NCBI GenBank assembly: GCA_947373105.1
Contig: CANBWK010000010.1
Coordinates: forward strand, 1-52,114
DNA: 52,114 nucleotides
Source of the DNA: Comamonadaceae bacterium
GTDB taxonomy: Bacteria; Pseudomonadota; Gammaproteobacteria; Burkholderiales; Burkholderiaceae_C
Reading direction: 5' to 3'
The translations under genes and the position numbers were made by a program. The notes below the pieces were generated by a model. That model was not told the DNA's origin. It worked only from the letters and a program-made list of their open reading frames with translations, and made no database searches. This document shows, piece after piece, positions 47,443-52,114 of the stretch (its first letter is position 1; each line of letters opens with the position of its first letter).

Positions 47443-48545
47443 GTCTGGAGCCTTGGCTTCTTGAGACCCAGACTCAGCATATTGCGCCATGAAAAATTCA
47501 AATGGCGAGCTGCGATCCAAAGCAAAGCAAGCACGAATACGCCCCCATGCAATGCCACTAAAAATCCGATAAAACTGACGCGACCAGAGCCGATCCAACT
47601 TTGGCCCACGTTAATCATGTTGTAGTAAACGACGAAAACCAGCAAAGCCAATGCCGTGTGGTAGCTTTGGCCCACGCGGGGATTGGACGTGGATAAAGCC
47701 AAAGCCAACAGCAGTAAATTGATGGCTGCCAGCCCCAAACCCAAGCGCCAAGCCAACTCACCCATGTGGCGAGGGGTAGGGTTGCGAATCAGGTCCAGGG
47801 TCGATGTCATGCTGGGCGCATTAACCGAGTTGGTATTGACGTCAGGGTCAATGACAACTTTGTAGTCATTGAATTCGATCACCCGCACATCGCCTGTTCG
47901 GGTATTGCGCAAAACTTGTTGGCCGAAGTTCAGGTTCAAGATGCGCTCACCGTTTTGTATCTCAATTTTGCCTTGCCGGGCCGAGGTAATGCTTTCAATG
48001 TCGCCTTCGATACTTGAAACAAACACATTGGTGCCAGTTTTGTTATCAGGCGTTTCTTTGTCAATGAAAAAGACGCGTTTTCCACCTGCAGACTCCTGAA
48101 ACTGTCCGGGCGCCACCCGTTCAATGTCATTGCGTTGCGCATAACGGTCAGTCAAGTCCTGCGCTTGTCGATTGCTCCAAGGCCAGACCACCAAAGCCAA
48201 CGCGGCAATCGTCAGCAAAATGGGCCAAGCAAAACGAAACACAGGTCGTGCAAAGGAGGCCAAACCACGCCCGCTGGAGAACCAGATCACCATTTCGCTG
48301 TCGGCATACATGCGCGACAAGGTTGAGACGATAGAGATAAACAAGCTGAGCGTCAAAATGGTGGTCAAGTGACTGAGCACTGAAAAACCCATGACCAGCA
48401 TGATTTCTGAAGGGTTAACTCCGCCTACCGTCGCCTCTCCCAGCGTGCGGATCAGCACGTTGGTCATCACAATGGTGGACAAGACCACCACCGTCGCGCC
48501 AAAACTGCGCGCTAAATCCTTGCGAAGAGAGGAATGGAATAACAT
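47439..48545 (-). CDS. lptF: LPS export ABC transporter permease LptF
   Basis: Partner permease of LptG; 368 aa. MLFHSSLRKDLARSFGATVVVLSTIVMTNVLIRTLG is the typical start with the first helix. SEIMLVMGFSVLSHLTTILTLSLFISIVSTL follows, and then MYADSEMVIWFSSG, the coupling-helix region. A periplasmic jellyroll (about 135-260) and three C-terminal helices complete it. Only 24 nt separate its start from that of pepA on the other strand, so the two divergent promoters must overlap each other's coding starts. This lptFG/pepA arrangement is common in proteobacteria. Confidence 0.94.
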   Translation of the reverse strand: MLFHSSLRKDLARSFGATVVVLSTIVMTNVLIRTLGEATVGGVNPSEIMLVMGFSVLSHLTTILTLSLFISIVSTLSRMYADSEMVIWFSSGRGLASFARPVFRFAWPILLTIAALALVVWPWSNRQAQDLTDRYAQRNDIERVAPGQFQESAGGKRVFFIDKETPDNKTGTNVFVSSIEGDIESITSARQGKIEIQNGERILNLNFGQQVLRNTRTGDVRVIEFNDYKVVIDPDVNTNSVNAPSMTSTLDLIRNPTPRHMGELAWRLGLGLAAINLLLLALALSTSNPRVGQSYHTALALLVFVVYYNMINVGQSWIGSGRVSFIGFLVALHGGVFVLALLWIAARHLNFSWRNMLSLGLKKPRLQT

Positions 48546-48569
48546 TACGGTGTTTTAAAAGAGCCAATT

Positions 48570-50066
48570 ATGAACTTCGAAATGACCCCACTTTCACTTG
48601 CGGGCGCTTGCCAGGACAAATCCGATGCGCTGATTGTCCTTGTTCCTGAGGGTTTTCTGCCAGGCAAGGATGCCATATCTTTGCTTATTTCACATGCCCT
48701 CGAGGCCAAAGATTTCGAACTCAAAGCGGGAAAAATGCTTTCGGCTTACCGCTTGCCCGGGATTCAAGCGTCCAGAATTTGGCTGGTGGGTTGCGCCCAA
48801 GGCACCCCAGCGCAAGTCAAAACCGCCATCTCAGCAGTGATGCCCGCAATTAAATCTGCTCAGTCCAAAAAAATGGTGGTCGTTTTTGCAGCTGCTCCTC
48901 AGGCGCAAGCCGTGCAAGCCGCGCTTTTCACAGTAGCCGAGGCCAGTTATGTCTACACCACAACCCTTTCCAAACCGGCGGGCAGAAAACTCACCCATTT
49001 GAAATTGGGCGTACCTGCCTTGAGCGAGGCAACCCAACAATCTTTTGACCAAGCGGCTGCCTTGGCGATGGGCATCGAAGTGGCCAAAGAGTGGGCCAAT
49101 CGACCCGCTAACCATGCGACGCCCACGATGTTGGGTGATGCAGCCAAGATGATTGCCAAAGGAGCCAAATTTACTTGCGAAGTTCTCGGCCTTAAAGAGG
49201 TGGCCAAACTGGGCATGGGATCGTTCATGTCGGTGGCAAAAGGCTCCCGTGAGCCCCTTCGATTCATTGTCATGCAGTACCATGGCGCCGCCAAAACGCA
49301 AGCCCCTGTCGTGCTGGTCGGAAAAGGTATCACTTTCGATACAGGCGGTATCTCCATCAAACCAGCCGCTGAAATGGATGAAATGAAATTCGATATGAGT
49401 GGCGCTGCCAGTGTCCTTGGGGTTTTCAAGTCGCTCAGTCTGCTTAAGCCCGCCATTAACGTGGTGGGTTTGATCCCCGCTTGCGAAAACATGCCTGACG
49501 GTTTGGCTGTTAAGCCAGGTGACGTGGTCACCAGCATGAGCGGTCAGACTATTGAGATTTTGAATACCGATGCCGAAGGTCGATTGGTGTTGTGCGATGC
49601 GTTGACCTACGCAGAGCGTTTTAAACCTAAAGCGGTGATTGATATTGCCACTCTTACAGGTGCCTGCGTGGTGGCATTGGGTTCTGTTCGATCGGGTCTT
49701 TTTGCCACGGATGATGGCTTGGCTCAAGCCTTGCTTCAAGCCGGAGAAAAGGCCATGGACCTCTGCTGGCGCATGCCATTGGACGAGGATTATGCGGAAG
49801 GTTTGAAAAGCAATTTCGCCGATGTGGCCAATGTGGGTGGACGTGCCGGTGGCGCGGTCACAGCCGCTAAATTTTTACAACGCTTTGCCAAAGCATTTTC
49901 CTGGGCGCATTTGGACATTGCTGGTACAGCATGGAAAGGGGGCGCTGCCAAAGGGGCCACAGGCCGCCCTGTCGGCTTGCTGATGCACTACCTGTTATCG
50001 CATGAAACAACGAACGCACCGAAAACAAAAACCTCCGCTCGCAGGACCCAAACGGGGATTGCGTAA
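48570..50066 (+). CDS. pepA: Leucyl aminopeptidase PepA (M17)
   Basis: Dizinc/dimanganese hexameric aminopeptidase that trims N-terminal residues; some PepA proteins also bind DNA in site-specific recombination. Length 498 aa. The M17 signature NTDAEGRL is at 332-339. Metal and catalytic residues lie in VGKGITFDTGGISIKP and EMKFDMSGAASVLG, with DIATLTGACVVALG next. The C-terminal tail is Thr/Lys/Arg-rich beyond the catalytic domain. holC starts 5 nt after the stop, a conserved pair. Confidence 0.95.
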   Translation: MNFEMTPLSLAGACQDKSDALIVLVPEGFLPGKDAISLLISHALEAKDFELKAGKMLSAYRLPGIQASRIWLVGCAQGTPAQVKTAISAVMPAIKSAQSKKMVVVFAAAPQAQAVQAALFTVAEASYVYTTTLSKPAGRKLTHLKLGVPALSEATQQSFDQAAALAMGIEVAKEWANRPANHATPTMLGDAAKMIAKGAKFTCEVLGLKEVAKLGMGSFMSVAKGSREPLRFIVMQYHGAAKTQAPVVLVGKGITFDTGGISIKPAAEMDEMKFDMSGAASVLGVFKSLSLLKPAINVVGLIPACENMPDGLAVKPGDVVTSMSGQTIEILNTDAEGRLVLCDALTYAERFKPKAVIDIATLTGACVVALGSVRSGLFATDDGLAQALLQAGEKAMDLCWRMPLDEDYAEGLKSNFADVANVGGRAGGAVTAAKFLQRFAKAFSWAHLDIAGTAWKGGAAKGATGRPVGLLMHYLLSHETTNAPKTKTSARRTQTGIA

Positions 50067-50071
50067 TTAGC

Positions 50072-50500
50072 ATGACGCAGATTGAATTTCATTTCAATGC
50101 AACAGACAAGTTGGCCTATGTTTGCCGTCTCTTGCGTAAAGGAACTTCGCAAAATCAAAGACTTTTTGTGGTGGGGCAAGCGGATATCTTGAAACAACTC
50201 GATGTTGCACTTTGGTCCGTTGCACCGCATGATTTCGTGTCCCATTGCCAGGCCAGTGAGGCCCATTTGGTGACTCATTCCGCTGTCTTGTTGGCCACCC
50301 AATTGGAGCCTGTGCCTGGTGTACAGACTGCAGTAAACCTAGGGCCTGAGTTGCCTGAAGGTTTTGAATGTTTTGGTCGCTTGATTGAGGTGGTCAGCGA
50401 TGAACCCGCTGACCGCTTGCAAGCGAGAGTCCGATGGAAACAATACTCGGCTTTGGGCTACAGCCTGGAGCGTCGCGATTTGAATCTGAAAGCCAATTAA
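50072..50500 (+). CDS. holC: DNA polymerase III subunit chi
   Basis: Clamp-loader accessory subunit that binds SSB; 142 aa, close to the E. coli length of 147. MTQIEFHFNATDKLAYVCRLLRKG is the typical first strand and helix. LFVVGQADILKQLDVALWSVAPHDFVSH matches the substrate-like core, and RWKQYSALGYSLERRDL is the C-terminal block. It directly follows pepA (5 nt). valS, the third gene of this cluster in many gammaproteobacteria, is replaced by a small unknown gene. Confidence 0.93.
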   Translation: MTQIEFHFNATDKLAYVCRLLRKGTSQNQRLFVVGQADILKQLDVALWSVAPHDFVSHCQASEAHLVTHSAVLLATQLEPVPGVQTAVNLGPELPEGFECFGRLIEVVSDEPADRLQARVRWKQYSALGYSLERRDLNLKAN

Positions 50501-50503
50501 TTT

Positions 50504-50764
50504 ATGTCAAATGCAACTACTGCAACCAGTGCACCCCAGACCATTGATATGGAAAGGGTCCCAACGCTTCGACAAGTGATTGACCCTCAGGATCTGGACG
50601 CATCAACTTTGAAGCGCTTGCAATCAGGCGCCATCAGTGAAGAAGAAAAAAATGCCATTGTGGACAAATTGATTCAAAGTCTCAAGCCTGGGCTTGAGCA
50701 ATGGTTGCAATTAACTGTGAGGCGATGCGTAAATGAAATTTTGAGTCAACCTGGGCAAAAATAG
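50504..50764 (+). CDS. Small protein of unknown function downstream of holC
   Basis: Predicted soluble protein of 86 aa starting 3 nt after holC, so it is very likely translated from the same mRNA. I do not recognise the family. The first 25 residues are Thr/Ala-rich and probably disordered. Residues 30-86 look helical (LRQVIDPQDLDASTLKRLQSG, EEEKNAIVDKLIQSLKPGLEQWLQLTVRR). There is one cysteine and no signal or membrane segment. It could be an accessory protein of the pol III or PepA genes, but no motif supports a specific role. Confidence 0.7.
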   Translation: MSNATTATSAPQTIDMERVPTLRQVIDPQDLDASTLKRLQSGAISEEEKNAIVDKLIQSLKPGLEQWLQLTVRRCVNEILSQPGQK

Positions 50765-50781
50765 ACTTAAATATAATTTCA

Positions 50782-50805
50782 AGAAATGTAAAAAAGTGCA
50801 TTTCT
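50782..50805 (+). repeat. Inverted repeat in the leader of the binding-protein gene
   Basis: AGAAATG (50782-50788) and CATTTCT (50799-50805) form a perfect 7-bp inverted repeat with a 10-nt A-rich spacer, just after a TATAAT (50772-50777) that lacks a good -35. It may be an operator or a leader hairpin of the downstream gene, or an AT-rich coincidence. Confidence 0.4.
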
Positions 50806-50891
50806 GGGTTTCACGCTTGTCTTTAGTCTCAAGATTTGCGCTATTGTTGTGGCTTGCTTCATTTTGAGCAAACCTTTTTTTCGGAGAACTT

Positions 50892-52031
50892 ATGCAAATA
50901 AAATTCAAAGCAACTGGAGTTGCAGCATTGACCTTGTTAGCAGGTGCAAGCTTTGCGCAAGAAGTTATTAAGATCGGGCACGTTGCCCCCACAAGCGGAG
51001 CGATTGCGCACTTAGGCAAAGACAACGAAAACGGTGCGCGCATGGCCATCGATGAGTTGAATGCCAAAGGCGTCAAGATCGGCGGCAAAGCCGTCAAGCT
51101 CGAACTGTTGGCCGAAGACGACGCCGCAGACCCCAAACAAGGTACTGCCGCCGCACAAAAACTGGTGGACTCCAAAGTCAGTGGCGTGATCGGTCACTTG
51201 AATTCAGGCACATCTATACCTGCCTCCAAAATATACAGTGATGCCGGTATTCCCCAAATTTCGCCTTCTGCAACCAACCCCAAATTCACTCGCAATGGTT
51301 ACAAAACCACCTTCCGCGTTGTGGCTGACGATGTTCACTTGGGTGGTACCTTAGGACGTTATGCTGTTAACAACGTCAAAGGCAAATCCATCGCCGTGAT
51401 CGATGACCGCACCGCCTACGGTCAGGGTGTGGCTGAAGAGTTCGAAAAAGCGGTCAAAGCAGCAGGCGGTAAGTTGGTAGGCCATGAGTTCACCACAGAC
51501 AAGGCCTCTGACTTCATGTCCATTTTGACCACCATCAAGGCCAAAAAGCCAGATGTTGTGTTCTTTGGTGGCATGGACGCCGTGGCCGGACCGATGATCC
51601 GCCAGATGAAGTCCTTGGGCATCAATGCCAAGTTCATGGGCGGTGATGGCATTTGCACCTCCGAGTTGGCCAAACTGGCGGGTGACGCCATGGCCGACGG
51701 TCAAGTGATTTGCGCAGAAGCCGGTGGCGTCGAAGGCCAACAGAAAAAAGGCATGGAAGACTTCACAGCTCGCTACAAGACCCGCTTCAACGCGGACGTG
51801 CAAGTTTACGCGCCTTATGTGTATGACGCAGTCAACGTCATGGTCGATGCCATGGTGCGCGCCAAATCAAGCGAGCCCGCCAAGTACTTGCCTGAGTTGG
51901 CAAAGACCAGCGGCTATAAAGGCGTAACCGGGACCATCACCTTTGACAACAAAGGCGACATCAAAAACGGTGCGCTGACTTTGTTCACTTACAAAGCCGG
52001 CAAGCGCGACCAGATTGCTGTCGTTCGCTGA
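50892..52031 (+). CDS. Branched-chain amino-acid-type ABC substrate-binding protein (LivJ/LivK family)
   Basis: Periplasmic type I solute-binding protein of 379 aa with a clear signal peptide (cleavage after SFA, residue 22). CGGAGAA precedes the ATG. IKIGHVAPTSGAIAHLGKDNENGARMA is the typical first strand. The ligand-site segments GHLNSGTSIPASKIYSDAGIPQISPSATNP and FRVVADDVHLGGTLGRYA carry the expected serine/threonine contacts. PDVVFFGGMDAVAGPMIRQMK and the C-terminal domain follow. The permease and ATPase genes (livHMGF type) are not in the window; a terminator follows immediately, so the gene is probably transcribed alone. Confidence 0.94.
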   Translation: MQIKFKATGVAALTLLAGASFAQEVIKIGHVAPTSGAIAHLGKDNENGARMAIDELNAKGVKIGGKAVKLELLAEDDAADPKQGTAAAQKLVDSKVSGVIGHLNSGTSIPASKIYSDAGIPQISPSATNPKFTRNGYKTTFRVVADDVHLGGTLGRYAVNNVKGKSIAVIDDRTAYGQGVAEEFEKAVKAAGGKLVGHEFTTDKASDFMSILTTIKAKKPDVVFFGGMDAVAGPMIRQMKSLGINAKFMGGDGICTSELAKLAGDAMADGQVICAEAGGVEGQQKKGMEDFTARYKTRFNADVQVYAPYVYDAVNVMVDAMVRAKSSEPAKYLPELAKTSGYKGVTGTITFDNKGDIKNGALTLFTYKAGKRDQIAVVR

Positions 52032-52050
52032 TCTGAGTAGGTCTTAAATC

Positions 52051-52085
52051 AAGCCCCGCTCCATTCTCTGGAGGCGGGGCTTTTT
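52051..52085 (+). terminator. Intrinsic terminator after the LivJ/LivK-type gene
   Basis: AAGCCCCGC-TCCA pairs with TGGA-G-GCGGGGCTT around a 5-nt loop, with a single bulged G, and is followed by TTTTT. It ends the binding-protein transcript 20 nt after the stop. Confidence 0.9.
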
Positions 52086-52114
52086 CATGTACTTACAAGC
52101 GGGTGCCAGCAAGC

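Noticed and set aside
47443..47598. 52-residue N-terminal extension of lptG
   Set aside because: The region is coding for lptF in another frame, and the ATG overlapping the lptF stop gives the normal LptG start.
48831..49739. 302-codon open frame antisense to pepA
   Set aside because: His/Gln/Gly-rich composition typical of an antisense shadow; pepA is complete on the other strand.

Overview
The window looks like a chromosomal, mostly core-genome stretch of a Burkholderiales betaproteobacterium, most likely Comamonadaceae (Limnohabitans/Rhodoferax-like). I infer this from gene content and order: yebC-purD-acyltransferase-hemF-nadD-rsfS-rlmH-maf-rng, smc-zipA-ligA-def, lptG/lptF divergent from pepA-holC, clpS-clpA beside icd and a cold-shock gene, and a small CbiX beside a CysB-type regulator. 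Genes are densely packed. Many pairs overlap by the 4 nt typical of translational coupling, and no intergenic gap exceeds 300 nt (the largest is 2472-2767). I saw no insertion sequence, prophage, integron or CRISPR array.

Layout. 1-2471 (minus): RND efflux operon, lipoprotein adaptor then AcrB-type permease, the latter running off the left edge. 2768-4021: Hsp70/YegD-like ATPase. 4187-7537: two convergent gene pairs. The plus pair is a cytosolic 4,5-dihydroxyphthalate decarboxylase-like protein and a class II aldolase-fold protein. The minus pair is an orphan periplasmic binding protein and a divergent shikimate-dehydrogenase paralogue. 7708-9461: lipoprotein metallo-beta-lactamase-fold hydrolase, DUF1840 and DUF192 proteins. 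9533-13936: icd, csp, clpS, clpA, then a clear terminator. 14057-14674: promoter plus MazE/MazF-type toxin-antitoxin pair. 14718-16253: HerA/YjgR-like ATPase. 16321-23850: the long housekeeping run from yebC to rng. 23860-25656: msbA. 25745-30335: tolB-pal-cpoB followed by a YeeE/YedE transporter and tcdA. 30316-30527: promoter, tRNA-Lys(UUU) and terminator. 30539-36233 (minus): dapC-dapE-prmB-GNAT-ABCF. 36411-43736: smc-zipA-ligA-def. 43740-48545 (minus): lptF-lptG-cbiX-cysB-aminotransferase. 48570-52085: pepA-holC-small unknown gene, then a branched-chain amino-acid type binding protein and its terminator.

How the genes work together. Most serve envelope biogenesis (MsbA, LptFG, Tol-Pal, RND pump), chromosome maintenance and division (SMC, ZipA, LigA, HolC), proteostasis (ClpAS, Def, PepA, Hsp70-like), tRNA and ribosome modification (TcdA, RlmH, PrmB, RsfS, RNase G), and lysine/diaminopimelate, haem, NAD and purine synthesis.

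I found no complete, clearly undescribed system. The best leads are the 4187-7537 catabolic-looking module with its altered AroE-like active site, a histone-H1-like basic tail on RsfS, two start-codon-proximal RNA hairpins (7545-7560 and 8584-8628), and tcdA lying directly upstream of one of its predicted substrate tRNAs.
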